Counted from the first letter of the stretch, positions 1 to 9,580 are shown. The stretch is DNA of 47,427 nt from Pirellulaceae bacterium (GCA_026004795.1 BPJV01000014.1:1-47427); one strand, 5' to 3'. Notes: generated by a model from the sequence alone, not told the origin. A program made the numbers and translations.

Positions 1-388
1 GCAATAAAGTGACTGGCACTGAATTGGCCAAAGATGCCGAAGTTCGCGAGTGATATGAAGGTGGGTGGCACTAAAGAATAGTCAAGCAAGGGAATTTTGG
101 CGAATTCTACTACTTGGTTAGGCAGGGGAATTCTGGCGGATACTACGACGTGGTAACAAGGGGAGGTGTGTGGCGATCCCGCGCTCTGGGTGGCTCGCCA
201 TATCGCCGATGGCACTGAAGTGCGCGGATGGTCAACTTCGACGGGGAAGGCTATCTTGTTAGACGATGGGAGGCTAAACGCCTGACCGTTTGACGATGGG
301 AGGCCAAACGCCCGAGATTCAGGCGATCGGTGGTCAAACGCCCGACCATTATCACAGGATTTCGTACTCATGTTTTGTGAGAAGAAGG
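1..388. other. Leading intergenic region
   Basis: No gene could be supported here. Two imperfect direct repeats of 30 bases lie at 91-120 and 127-156 (about 24 of 30 positions equal by eye, 36-base period). They read in one frame as two similar 12-residue blocks (GNFGEFYYLVRQ and GNSGGYYDVVTR), so they may be the decayed end of a repeat-containing gene, but the frame is closed upstream at about 73. The tandem 30-mers at 261-350 are listed separately. Confidence 0.5.
261..350. repeat. Three tandem 30-bp repeats upstream of the DapA-like gene
   Basis: Three head-to-tail units of exactly 30 bases occupy 261-290, 291-320 and 321-350. The common core is CGAT, then GG, two variable bases, then AAACGCC. 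The array ends 39 bases before the chosen start of the DapA-like gene, so it could be an operator or binding-site array, but that is inference. The array is open in the frame of the gene from the ATG at 290, but the peptide it would add is not part of the DapA fold. Confidence 0.8.
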
Positions 389-1348
389 ATGACTTCGACT
401 TCTAGCACGGTTTTCACTGGTTGCATTCCTGCGCTGATGACTCCTTGTGATGGGCAGGGGCGGCCAGATTATGACGAACTGGTTCATACGGCGCGGCGGC
501 TCATCGACTGCGGCATGCGAGCGGTCGTCTATTGCGGCTCAATGGGCGAGTGGCCATTGTTGTCCGATGCACAACGGCAAGAAGGTGTGGCACGATTAGC
601 ATCCGCCGGGATTCCTGTCGTCGTGGGGACTGGAGCCCAGAATACGGCGGCAGCAGTGGGGCATGCGCGCCATGCTGCCGAAGTAGGAGCAGCCGGTTTG
701 ATGGTCATCCCTCGTGTCCTTTCCCGAGGAACTTCTGTTGCGGCACAAGCCGCTCACTTTTCCGCTGTCTTGGCGGCTGCTCCCGATCTGCCCGCGGTGA
801 TTTACAACAGCCCCTATTACGGATTCGAAACTCGCGCCGAGCTATTCTTTGCGCTGCGCGAAAAACACTCGAATCTCGTGGGCTTCAAGGAATTCGGCGG
901 GCGTGAGGCACTGACTTATGCCGCTGAACATATCACCAGTGGCGATCCCGAACTGACGCTGATGGTGGGAGTGGACACCCAAGTGTTCCATGGGTTCGTC
1001 CGCTGTGGCGCAGCCGGAGCGATTACCGGTGTCGGCAACGCACTCCCTCAGCCCGTGCTTCGTTTGGTCCAGCTGTGCCAACAAGCCCAGCAGGGGGACC
1101 CGCAATCGCGTCTCTTGGCTCAACAACTCGACGAAGCACTGGCCGTCCTGGCGCGCTTCGACGAGGGACCGGACTTGGTGCTGTACTACAAAGAGCTGAT
1201 GGTGCTCGAAGGCCATATGGCGTACCAGCATCCGGTCCAGGCCGACGATCGACTATCACCCACCCAACAGAATTTCCTCCGGCAACAATGGGAACAATTC
1301 CGCCGGTGGTGGGACCAATGGCCGGGAGCAGCCACTCAGGCTCGCTAG
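389..1348 (+). CDS. DapA/NAL-superfamily lyase, LhpC-like
   Basis: Class I aldolase-type TIM barrel of 319 residues, about the usual length for dihydrodipicolinate synthase/N-acetylneuraminate lyase enzymes. The family marks are visible: the GSMGEWPLL segment (GTTGE-like substrate loop) near residue 50, the catalytic Tyr in YNSPYYGF, the Schiff-base Lys in GFKEFGG, and GVDTQVFHG after it. The VYCGSMG and IPRVLSRG segments resemble the 1-pyrroline-4-hydroxy-2-carboxylate deaminase branch (LhpC, hydroxyproline catabolism) more than lysine-pathway DapA; this is from memory of the family, and no other hydroxyproline gene is nearby. The ATG at 389 is chosen because AGAAGG lies directly before it and the 33 residues upstream only translate the tandem repeat and linker. 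The stop overlaps that of the convergent gene. Confidence 0.85.
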   Translation: MTSTSSTVFTGCIPALMTPCDGQGRPDYDELVHTARRLIDCGMRAVVYCGSMGEWPLLSDAQRQEGVARLASAGIPVVVGTGAQNTAAAVGHARHAAEVGAAGLMVIPRVLSRGTSVAAQAAHFSAVLAAAPDLPAVIYNSPYYGFETRAELFFALREKHSNLVGFKEFGGREALTYAAEHITSGDPELTLMVGVDTQVFHGFVRCGAAGAITGVGNALPQPVLRLVQLCQQAQQGDPQSRLLAQQLDEALAVLARFDEGPDLVLYYKELMVLEGHMAYQHPVQADDRLSPTQQNFLRQQWEQFRRWWDQWPGAATQAR

Positions 1349-2736
1349 CCCAGTGCCGCCGCCGGGCTAGTTTCTTCCGCGTTGGTGGGACTCCCTCCAT
1401 GGTCGATCCGTCGCCGCAGCCTATTGACGTACGCATCTAGAAATTGTTGAGTGTCGGTTTCGGAAAAATAATGAGGACTGCACCGGAGGCAGATTCGTAA
1501 ATCGCGGCGATAGGTAAAGATCGACATCGTGACGTGTGTCAGTTTACGTAGCGGCGGGACTCCCTCGATCGTCTCCAACTGCAGGTTGCCGCATTGCACC
1601 AAACCACTCTTTCGGGGCAGCGGTAGGTAAAAACTCTTCGTCGGATCACCCGTGTTGGAGAGAATCGCTGAGGCCAGACACTTATTGCTGCGCAACACCC
1701 ACCGAGCGGCCCGCGGGTTGTAGCGTGCCATTACCATCAGTTTCGCGAATCCGGTAAAATACCGCTGGCTTTTCAGTCGTGTCATCTCGGCACGGACAAA
1801 ATCCGCCACGCCGCGCTCGTCCTGCAGTTCCCCGCTGCGGCGCCGCAACAAAGCGTAGGTCACACAATTGCAGGCCGTGCGAAGCGGTTCGTGGGGCTGG
1901 CGTAAGTCCATGGGAACCATGACGCACAATCCGCCAGGAACAACATACCGACCATGAGAGCGGTTCCAGTCACGCATCGTCAAGAACAGATCGGTCACCA
2001 AGGCATCGTTGACCGTCAATCCATCCCGTTGGCATGCAAGGCGAAAAGCCTTGTACGCATCTTTGTCGAACACGTGCGATTGAATTCCCGGAAAGGGGGG
2101 CGGTGGCTGTCGATCGCTTCGATTTCGTGGTGGCGCCACCGGTAGGATCCTCCGCAACATGAACTTGCGCAACTCCCGCCAGCCATGTTCCATCTGGTCA
2201 TTGGTCAATAAGGGTTCGAAACCGCTGCGGTTGCGATCTTTCAAGGTCCGGCGGTCCAATTCGGCCAGCGGTGCCACCTCGCCGCCAGTACGCAGCGCGT
2301 ATCCTTGCAACAGATCACCGAGGAACTGGTAGGAACCAATGCCATCGCAACTGGCGTGATGGAATTGCAACGTCAACACCGCCTGCTGCGTATCATGCCT
2401 CACCCAAGCGCGCAGCCCCGGTTCCTGGCGCAGATCGATGAACTCTCCCGCCGTAGGCAACGTAATCGGCTCGTCGTAGTTTCCCCAATCGATCTCGGGA
2501 AAGGTATCTCCCGCGACCCAACAATCGCGCCCGGCTTTGGCTGGCTGAATCCTTGCCGTCAGGAGTGGATGCCGCGCCAAGGCCTCCTCGAACGCACGCT
2601 CGAAGGCGGAGCGATCCAGGTCTCCCGAGAATACATACCGCTCCACGAACGTCATGGGATATTGCGGACTATCGTCCAGAAACATGTAGTGTTCGAAAGG
2701 ACTGAGGTGGAGCGGAAAAATACGCTTCGATGCCAT
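1345..2736 (-). CDS. Condensation-domain-like acyltransferase
   Basis: A 463-residue protein of the CoA-dependent acyltransferase/condensation fold (chloramphenicol acetyltransferase, PapA, wax ester synthase, NRPS C domain). The catalytic HHxxxDG motif is present as HHASCDG at residues 126-132, and the N-terminus (LSPFEHYM) resembles the start of PapA/WES proteins. It is a stand-alone domain with no adenylation or carrier domain in reach, so it probably acylates a small molecule or lipid; the substrate cannot be told. The ATG at 2736 (MASKRIFPL) is preferred to the in-frame ATG at 2835, which would add 33 non-family residues. It converges on the DapA-like gene, the two TAG stops sharing the palindrome CTAG at 1345-1348. 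Confidence 0.75.
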   Translation of the reverse strand: MASKRIFPLHLSPFEHYMFLDDSPQYPMTFVERYVFSGDLDRSAFERAFEEALARHPLLTARIQPAKAGRDCWVAGDTFPEIDWGNYDEPITLPTAGEFIDLRQEPGLRAWVRHDTQQAVLTLQFHHASCDGIGSYQFLGDLLQGYALRTGGEVAPLAELDRRTLKDRNRSGFEPLLTNDQMEHGWRELRKFMLRRILPVAPPRNRSDRQPPPPFPGIQSHVFDKDAYKAFRLACQRDGLTVNDALVTDLFLTMRDWNRSHGRYVVPGGLCVMVPMDLRQPHEPLRTACNCVTYALLRRRSGELQDERGVADFVRAEMTRLKSQRYFTGFAKLMVMARYNPRAARWVLRSNKCLASAILSNTGDPTKSFYLPLPRKSGLVQCGNLQLETIEGVPPLRKLTHVTMSIFTYRRDLRICLRCSPHYFSETDTQQFLDAYVNRLRRRIDHGGSPTNAEETSPAAALG

Positions 2737-3474
2737 GGATAATAGGCCACAAGGGACAAAGTAGACAGGTATCGGCCATGTGCCCTGCAAGAGGAGCAAC
2801 AGGCTGGAATGACGCCATTGAGAGGACAGAGCCATCGCCTGGCGACTGCGAAAACGGATGGGGCACGAAGCGGATTATAAACGGTTCGTCCCGAAAGCGA
2901 ACGGGCCTCAAGAATTCGGTCGCCCGAAGAATCTCTCCTGTTTCAGCGGCCGCCGCCGCAGATTATCGATATCCTCAGACCGATTTCCCAGGAAACGCAG
3001 CGGACGCGAAGTACCGGCCCCGCACGGGAGCTTTGCCTCGCGCTGGGCAGGCGGAGCCCGGAGAACACGCGGGGGCCAGGAGGAGCCTGGAGAACCAGAA
3101 ACCACCAAAAACACAGGTTCCCAGGCGGAGCCTGGAGAACATTGGGTTCCCAGGCAGAGCCTGGGAACCAGAAAAGCCTGGGAACTAGAAAAGCCTGGGA
3201 ACTAGAAAAGCCTGGGAACCAGAAAACACTTGGTACCAGAACAAACAGAAAAAGCGCGTGCCGAAACAAGTCCACGGCGCGCCCCCACCTCAACAACTCC
3301 CACGGTCCCCGTTCTAGGATCGGTGGAGAGCACGTGGAGGAAAATCGCGCTCCGCGGCACGCGAACGCCAGAGGCATTGCGCGGTATGCTCCCCATAAAG
3401 CTCGCCCCGCATGCAGGACCCGGGAAGCTGAATGACGGCGCCGTGCCATCGGTTGGGCGGAGGATTCCTTCGCC
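2737..3474. other. Gene-free region between acyltransferase and giant pseudopilin
   Basis: 738 bases without a supportable gene. The middle is a repeat cluster (3041-3226, listed separately). This is the region downstream of the 1909-residue gene and upstream of the acyltransferase. No U-tract terminator was seen for the long gene. Confidence 0.6.
3041..3226. repeat. TTCCCAGGC-type palindrome and tandem repeat cluster
   Basis: Degenerate copies of a palindromic unit are followed by a perfect tandem. The clearest palindrome is 3145-3169, with 11-base arms GGTTCCCAGGC and GCCTGGGAACC around AGA. From 3159 to 3226 a 17-base unit starting GCCTGGGAAC and ending GAAAA is repeated four times (3159-3175, 3176-3192, 3193-3209, 3210-3226) with only a C/T change at one position. 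Earlier, less perfect units with GGCGGAGCCTGGAGAAC lie at 3041-3140. Repeats of this core are common in intergenic DNA of planctomycetes and cyanobacteria (general knowledge). Function unknown. Confidence 0.9.
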
Positions 3475-6400
3475 CTATTCGATCATTCGCCGCATCAGGA
3501 TGCACTTCTCGGTGTTCAAGTCGCGTCCCTGTTGGTAGCCGACCGGTATCGAGCGATCGATGATGTAAAAGGCGGTATGGCGTTGGCTTCGTCCTTCGTC
3601 GGCCAAATACTCCTGCCCCAGACTGCCGCTAGCGTCGACCTCGAAGAAGCCGATCGTTACCCGCACGCTAAACACGTTCGACCGCGTCGTCACCAAATTG
3701 GCCAACCGCGTGATCGGCAAGTATTCGGCGAATGGATGTTTAACCGGATAGGGGCTGGAGGGCGAAAAGAGCGGTTGGTTACCATTGAGTACCGACCGCA
3801 GCAGGGTCGTTTGTACAGGGTTACTAATTGCCTGCTGATCCAAAACACCGCCAAAAGTGTCTGGGACGAACCCTGCTTCGAAAGGCGATTTGAATACGCC
3901 GGCAAAGCGAGTGGGGTAGTCTGGACTCAACGGCAAACTAGCGGGATTGCTGCCGTAGAAACCGGGTTGCCCCACATCGTAACCTCGACGGCTGACGACC
4001 AACGGATTCCAATACGGCAAGGCCCCCCCAGTCAATATGCTGGTCCGTTGCGACGGAGACAATGTCCCCCAGATGATCCCTTGCCACACCGCCGGTTCGG
4101 AAATGTCATTGATATTTACCCGTCCCGGTTCGGTGAAGCAGGAAATTCGATTGTAAGGAGGCCTCAAGGGGGCGAAAAGTTCGCGGACGCTGACGTCCTG
4201 CAAGGTAGTCGCTGACGGTCTCACGACGACATCGGGTGGGAGCCAATCCTCGGCATCAGTCCATGGAGACGGTGTTTCCACCAGCTCGAACAAGGTTGCC
4301 GGGGACAATTGATTGCCGGCGGACGCGTCGATTGCCTGGAAGAAATTGGGTAAGTGCGTCATGTCGTTCACGTCTTGAGGTGAACTGTAGAGATTGGTCG
4401 AACCGGGTGGTGCGGGCGTGGAAAACTCCTGAAACAGTTGCCCAGGCGCTGACAGCGGCACCATCATCAGCTCCAGCGGATTGGCGAACGGTCGGTCTAA
4501 CCAGAACAGCGACGCCGGCATATCCGCCGGGGCACCGATATACCCATTGACCACCTGTGGCGTATCCTGCCCCAACATACGGAACGGTGAGTTCAAGTAG
4601 CCAAGCGTCACGAAGTGCTGCGAGGCGCCAGTGTCGGTCGTCGGCCGCACGCGATCAGGCTGAGGTGGATTGGCCAACGAGGTATCCAGCGGCAGTTGGC
4701 GGTCGAAATAGGTTCCCGTCACTGCGCCCGTAGGCGAGGTGTAAGCCCCCGTGTTGGTCACGGCGTAGGAAAGGAAGGTGCGTCCGGTCTGCGGCGCGAA
4801 ACCTCCCGCCGTAACGTCGACCATCGCCCCCGACTTTTGCCGTGTAGTGAATCGATAACTGCTTCCGGCATCAATGTTGTCTTCCCCAGAGAAAACCGTC
4901 AGGTCGATGGGGATCCAATCCACCGTGATGTACGGATTGAAGACTGCGTGCCATGGCCGTTCAGGATCAGCCAACCGCTGTAGGAACGCCGTGCACCAGT
5001 CCTCGACCGTTCCCGGAGCGGGCAAGTCCGACGTTCCCGGTGTCCCACTGGCACCGTTGAGGGGCCAAAAACGGGCAATCGGGGAGAGGTTCCGATCCGT
5101 GCTGTCGAACGGCTCGTCCGGTAGGGACGGCGTCGTACCTCCTCCGGAGAAATCATAAAAAGCATCTCCGGGCATCAGCGCAAAGCCGGGCGCATTGTTA
5201 ACCGGATCCGGCATGTTGTCGTTGCTGTCCAATTGTTCGGTCGGCGGCGGATAATACTGGTTCACATGCGGCGCCGAAACATTTACCCCGATCATATCCA
5301 ACAACGGAGGGGAATTTCCTCCCGGGTTTGGATTCCAAGTCATAGGAGGAATACCCGCGATCATGGTCAGACAATCCCGTGTGGCTGGGTTCCCCATGGA
5401 ATCAGTGCGACGGTTGTTTACTCGATCATTGTTCCCGTCGAAGTAGGTGACCCAATTCCGGTAGGGTCCCGCATTGTTGCCCTGCGTGTTGCTCGGCTGG
5501 TACGGCGTGAAGGCGTCCTCGAGCACGATCCGGTGGTGATTCGGCCGATGATTCGTGCCGCCAACATTGCGCGAACCAAAGTAAGTGACCTGCCGCGGTC
5601 CAACTACCAGGTACTGTCCTCCGGCCAATACCATCGGCCGACCACTACGGTTTTCGAAAACGCGCCCTTGCACCTGAGCTGCCGTCAAGCCAGTCGGCAG
5701 GTCTGGAATCGATTGACCATTGATGGCTAATAGCCCTGGCTGCGTAAACAGAATGACGCGGTCAATGTCCAGCGGCGGTGGTGCGGTGGGATTCGTGACA
5801 TCCCACACCAAACCGCTGGCCGACGTCTGCGAAAACTGATAGGTCGTAACCGACCTTTCGACTTCACGGCCCGGTTGTTGGAGAGCTAGCGGACTGGCGG
5901 AGGAATTCGGATGGGGCGCCGAAATAACAATTCGAAACACCGGGAATTGTATGCCATTTTCATTGGGAGGCGTGATTGCTCCCAGGTTCAACACGACATT
6001 ACTCCCTACCCGTGTATATAAGGACCAAGGGAACGTGGACGCAGCGACGCCCGGGACCGAGGTATCATTGGCATCGGATGTCGTCCGCGTGGCCATCAGT
6101 TCCAGGAATAGCGAGCCTTCGGGCATGCGATACTGATCGAAATCATCATCCGGGTTGGTGGTGGCCGTTGTGCGTCTGCCCGTCGAATCGCGATCGGTAT
6201 CCTTCACCCGCAGGTCGTGAGTCGCCAATGACTCGGTCAGGACCACATCGACGTTCTCATGTCCCCATACCACTTCGCCCTTGTTCAATTCAGGTTCCCA
6301 ATAGTAGGTGCCCCCCGTACTGACGAACGGATCGGGATCATAAGGAAAGCGTGTCATGGCCGAGTCGGCATCGCGGAAATCGATGACATTGACCGCCCAT

Positions 6401-9204
6401 TGGGCGATGGCCCGCGCGCGCAAATCCCCGGTCAATGGACTACTGTTGGGACGATTGGATAGGTACAATTCTTCGGGCAAAATTAACATCGCCAAGCAAT
6501 AAAGATTGCGAGCAGCCAATTGACGGCTCTGCTGGCCGAAGTGAAAGGCCCTGTCGGCCACAGAAGTGAGCGATTCGTAGGCTGGATCGAGATTGCCCGA
6601 GTCGATCCCCTGTCCGAAGGTGTAGTCTTCAACCATTTGGGGATTCGAGTACTGCATGGTGTTGCCACTGATCACTTGCGTGCGTTGACGACTCGTAAAG
6701 CCTGCCGTGGAATTTACAGGCGGCTGACGCTCGGCGACGGTCAATTCATCGATTGTGCCGTCGCCGTCGTCATCGATTCGGTTCTGCAGCATTTCTTCCG
6801 GTTCATCGACATTACCATCTCCGTCGTCGTCCACCCCATTGCCCAAAGGCCGGTTCAGATTCATCAACTGGCCGCGATGCAGTTCGATAGGAAACAGCTC
6901 GGCAAACATGGCAAAACTCATGGCGTTGTCCGCCGCAACTCCATGATTGGCTAGATCCCGAAACGCGTAGATATCGGCCAGCAGCTCGTACAACGAATTC
7001 GACCGATCATTGTTCTGAGGGACGGCCATTGAAGGCAGGCGCAAATGACGAGAACGAGGGACGATCGACCGGTGAACAAGTGCCAAGCCGTCAAGCCGTC
7101 GCGGCAGATTGCTGCGATCCCAATCGTTCCGTCTCAACAGTCGCTCCCACTCCGCCAAGGTGAAAGGAGCGTCGCGGTACGCGCCGCGCATCCACCGCGC
7201 TTCATACGCCTCGTCGTCGAACTGCGTCATCGGCCCTCCGATGTTGAGGGGATTCGCGTTGAGTACCAGGGGGTTTCCTAGGTGATCCAATCCAATCGCC
7301 TGGCGACCGTTGACGGATAGACTAAACGCCGGCAGTAGCGGATGCCGCGGTAACGAAGAGGCCATTGTGTTCTTGAGAAACTCGCGTTCGTTCAAGCGAC
7401 TGCGCAAATCATTGCCCTCCGCCCCCGCATGAAAATTGACGCCACCGTAACGCTCGAAAAGGAATTGCAGGTACGCATTATCGTTAGGGAAGAGATGGCG
7501 CAATGCGATGTCGGCCGGCCCCAAACCCAGCCCCTGCGGGAGATAGTTCCCCGCGCCTACAACGTAGGACGCATTCGTTTGGGTGGTAAAATTAGCGTCC
7601 GCTTGGGTTAGGTTTCCTGCGGCGTTCACATCCAGTCGCGAATCGAGGCTCTCAATCGTGTAGGAGACGAGCACCTTGAGCAGCTTGCCTTCCGGCGAGG
7701 TGATCAACGGCATGTTGGGATCGACCCAGATGCCATCGAAGATGCCGTCGGCATCGCTGTCCACATCCCACGGCCCCAGCGTCAGCCACCTGACCCAGTT
7801 TTGAAACGCCTGCACACCGTTCGGTGAGGAAGCCCAGTTGTTATCGAACACGCAGTCGAGGATCGGTTCGCGGCCATTGGCGTAGTCCCCCAGGTTGCTC
7901 CCGCTGAAACTCAAATTGGAAACCAAGTCGGGTGTACCCGAATTCGTCCCATTGATGACGCGATACGCAAGTGGACGGGCCGCCGCCCGCTCGATCCTCA
8001 GTACTGTAGCCGCTAATTCCTCGAAGTTGACGAAGGTGCTGGGGTCCTTCCAGTTGGCGATATAGTTGATCAACGCCGGCCGATGGAAACTAGGAATGAT
8101 GTCCTCGCTGCTGGTCGCCCCACTGGCTCGATGGCTCAGCCAGAAGTTGTTGTAGTCAGCCGCGTCGTACGATTCGTCTGTGTCGCCTTCCAACCCGCCA
8201 GCCCCCAACCTGCCATAATTCGGTTGCAGGTTTACGGGAAACGTGGAAATGCCGGCTGTATCCAGCGGAGTGGGCAAACTATGATTCTGGCTGACGTTGC
8301 TGAGGTCGCTACGAATCCCCACGCCGTGCGCATTGAACGGAGCGGCGTTGAGCAGTACTCGGTAACCTGCTTGAATACTGTTCTGCGCGTCGAATTGATA
8401 ACACAGATACAACCCACGCTGGTCCGGCCCGGCCGGCGTCGCCTCGATCCATTCGCGCAAGGAGCGAGTCGTGCCTCCCACGTGCACCACTTCATTCGGC
8501 AGGTCCTGCAAATCGATGACGATGCTGAACGTTTGGATGCGCTGGTCCATGTTCGGATTGCCGCTGCCATCGACCGCGTTGCGTGTGTCCCCGACGTAAC
8601 GAATTACCCGCAAGGAGTGGCCGCGCAAGGGACCATCGAGGAACGTAACGATGCGGCCCGTCCATACGTCATGTTCTACCGGCAAGTACGCGTTGGCATT
8701 CGCAGGATTGGAACTGGGAAATTCTTGGTTGGCAGCGAGCGCATTGCGCACTATGGGGATGCGCAAAAATCGTCCTTCTAACAGCAACGGTCGCTCGGGG
8801 TGAACCGGCGTCAAGGGTGGAGCCCAGCCCGCAGGGGGTGGTGGATTCGGAGGGATGGCGGTGTTCAAACCGGCCCCGGTATTTCCCGACCACTCGGTCC
8901 GGCGCACCCGCAATTGCACCGGTGGTTCGATCGAACCGTACAAGTCGCCCAGCAAGTCATGATGCCACAGCGAGGAGGCGGGATCGGTCGTACCCCGCAA
9001 AGCGATGCGCAGGGCCGAATCGAGCAACTTGGCTGGGGGCGTGCCCCGAAAGTCTCGGCGCACCATCGCGGTGTTGGCGGCTCGCGATTGACTGGAAACG
9101 ACGACATAGGTGACCGCCAACAGGCTGAACAACGACAACATGCCGAGAACCACCAACAAGATCAAACCCTCACGACGAGGGTAACGTGTGGATCGTTCAG
9201 ACAT
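3475..9204 (-). CDS. Giant GspK-like pseudopilin, 1909 residues
   Basis: The N-terminus has a short basic leader (SERSTRYPRREG) followed by one hydrophobic helix (about residues 13-38), the layout of a type II secretion minor pseudopilin of the K type. It is about six times the length of a typical GspK. Three Asp-rich, EF-hand-like calcium motifs are visible: DVDSDADGIFDG near residues 480-491 and two DDDGDG units between about 785 and 820. FRDADSAMTRF (about 940) and GRVNINDISEP (about 1690) resemble segments of planctomycete GspK-like proteins, the latter like the VNINTA motif of the GspK helical domain. The ATG at 9204 is chosen for a GGAG eight bases upstream; the ATG at 9231 has none. 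It is last in the pilus/secretion locus. The body is probably extracytoplasmic; its ligand is unknown. Confidence 0.75.
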   Translation of the reverse strand: MSERSTRYPRREGLILLVVLGMLSLFSLLAVTYVVVSSQSRAANTAMVRRDFRGTPPAKLLDSALRIALRGTTDPASSLWHHDLLGDLYGSIEPPVQLRVRRTEWSGNTGAGLNTAIPPNPPPPAGWAPPLTPVHPERPLLLEGRFLRIPIVRNALAANQEFPSSNPANANAYLPVEHDVWTGRIVTFLDGPLRGHSLRVIRYVGDTRNAVDGSGNPNMDQRIQTFSIVIDLQDLPNEVVHVGGTTRSLREWIEATPAGPDQRGLYLCYQFDAQNSIQAGYRVLLNAAPFNAHGVGIRSDLSNVSQNHSLPTPLDTAGISTFPVNLQPNYGRLGAGGLEGDTDESYDAADYNNFWLSHRASGATSSEDIIPSFHRPALINYIANWKDPSTFVNFEELAATVLRIERAAARPLAYRVINGTNSGTPDLVSNLSFSGSNLGDYANGREPILDCVFDNNWASSPNGVQAFQNWVRWLTLGPWDVDSDADGIFDGIWVDPNMPLITSPEGKLLKVLVSYTIESLDSRLDVNAAGNLTQADANFTTQTNASYVVGAGNYLPQGLGLGPADIALRHLFPNDNAYLQFLFERYGGVNFHAGAEGNDLRSRLNEREFLKNTMASSLPRHPLLPAFSLSVNGRQAIGLDHLGNPLVLNANPLNIGGPMTQFDDEAYEARWMRGAYRDAPFTLAEWERLLRRNDWDRSNLPRRLDGLALVHRSIVPRSRHLRLPSMAVPQNNDRSNSLYELLADIYAFRDLANHGVAADNAMSFAMFAELFPIELHRGQLMNLNRPLGNGVDDDGDGNVDEPEEMLQNRIDDDGDGTIDELTVAERQPPVNSTAGFTSRQRTQVISGNTMQYSNPQMVEDYTFGQGIDSGNLDPAYESLTSVADRAFHFGQQSRQLAARNLYCLAMLILPEELYLSNRPNSSPLTGDLRARAIAQWAVNVIDFRDADSAMTRFPYDPDPFVSTGGTYYWEPELNKGEVVWGHENVDVVLTESLATHDLRVKDTDRDSTGRRTTATTNPDDDFDQYRMPEGSLFLELMATRTTSDANDTSVPGVAASTFPWSLYTRVGSNVVLNLGAITPPNENGIQFPVFRIVISAPHPNSSASPLALQQPGREVERSVTTYQFSQTSASGLVWDVTNPTAPPPLDIDRVILFTQPGLLAINGQSIPDLPTGLTAAQVQGRVFENRSGRPMVLAGGQYLVVGPRQVTYFGSRNVGGTNHRPNHHRIVLEDAFTPYQPSNTQGNNAGPYRNWVTYFDGNNDRVNNRRTDSMGNPATRDCLTMIAGIPPMTWNPNPGGNSPPLLDMIGVNVSAPHVNQYYPPPTEQLDSNDNMPDPVNNAPGFALMPGDAFYDFSGGGTTPSLPDEPFDSTDRNLSPIARFWPLNGASGTPGTSDLPAPGTVEDWCTAFLQRLADPERPWHAVFNPYITVDWIPIDLTVFSGEDNIDAGSSYRFTTRQKSGAMVDVTAGGFAPQTGRTFLSYAVTNTGAYTSPTGAVTGTYFDRQLPLDTSLANPPQPDRVRPTTDTGASQHFVTLGYLNSPFRMLGQDTPQVVNGYIGAPADMPASLFWLDRPFANPLELMMVPLSAPGQLFQEFSTPAPPGSTNLYSSPQDVNDMTHLPNFFQAIDASAGNQLSPATLFELVETPSPWTDAEDWLPPDVVVRPSATTLQDVSVRELFAPLRPPYNRISCFTEPGRVNINDISEPAVWQGIIWGTLSPSQRTSILTGGALPYWNPLVVSRRGYDVGQPGFYGSNPASLPLSPDYPTRFAGVFKSPFEAGFVPDTFGGVLDQQAISNPVQTTLLRSVLNGNQPLFSPSSPYPVKHPFAEYLPITRLANLVTTRSNVFSVRVTIGFFEVDASGSLGQEYLADEGRSQRHTAFYIIDRSIPVGYQQGRDLNTEKCILMRRMIE

Positions 9205-9580
9205 GAGGCTTGCTCCGTTTAAGTTGTGCATGGTTATCGATTCTCGCTGGGTTCAGCGATGCGGCAATCGGAATGCAGGAATCGTCGATCGCTCATCGGC
9301 GGACGGCCACCTGCCGCGGAGGCAATCGTCACGATTGCCTCCGCCTACGTTCCGTTAGGACAACGCCTTCGAGGAGCCGAAGGCAGCGTACGACCGCCTT
9401 GGCCACAGTTCGGCGCCATTGGCGAAACGGCCGCTCCTTTTTTGCAGATCCGACATTGCCTCTAACACTTCATTTCTCAAAGTTCGCAACTGACTTTTCC
9501 ACTTCTCATTTCATCATTCGCCTTGGCGAGGTCAGCTTCCCCCTAGCGCTGGCCTCGCCCCCAGGGGGGAACGCGGATCA
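9205..9580. other. Intergenic region with a strong hairpin
   Basis: 376 bases between the J-like prepilin and the giant pseudopilin. It contains a perfect inverted repeat at 9316-9344 with 13-base arms GCGGAGGCAATCG around a three-base loop. No U-tract follows on either strand, so it is not a standard intrinsic terminator; a role in mRNA stability or partial termination ahead of the giant gene is possible but unproven. Confidence 0.7.

Noticed and set aside
290-388. Longer N-terminus for the DapA-like protein from the ATG at 290
   Set aside because: The added residues only translate the tandem repeat and linker, and no ribosome site fits; 389 has AGAAGG directly before it.
3159-3226. Short regular repeats as a possible CRISPR array
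   Set aside because: The units are tandem without unique spacers and there are no cas genes.
3142-3435. Plus-strand frame across the repeat cluster
   Set aside because: It translates the tandem repeats (repeated NQKSLGTRKAW-like peptide) and has no start signal.
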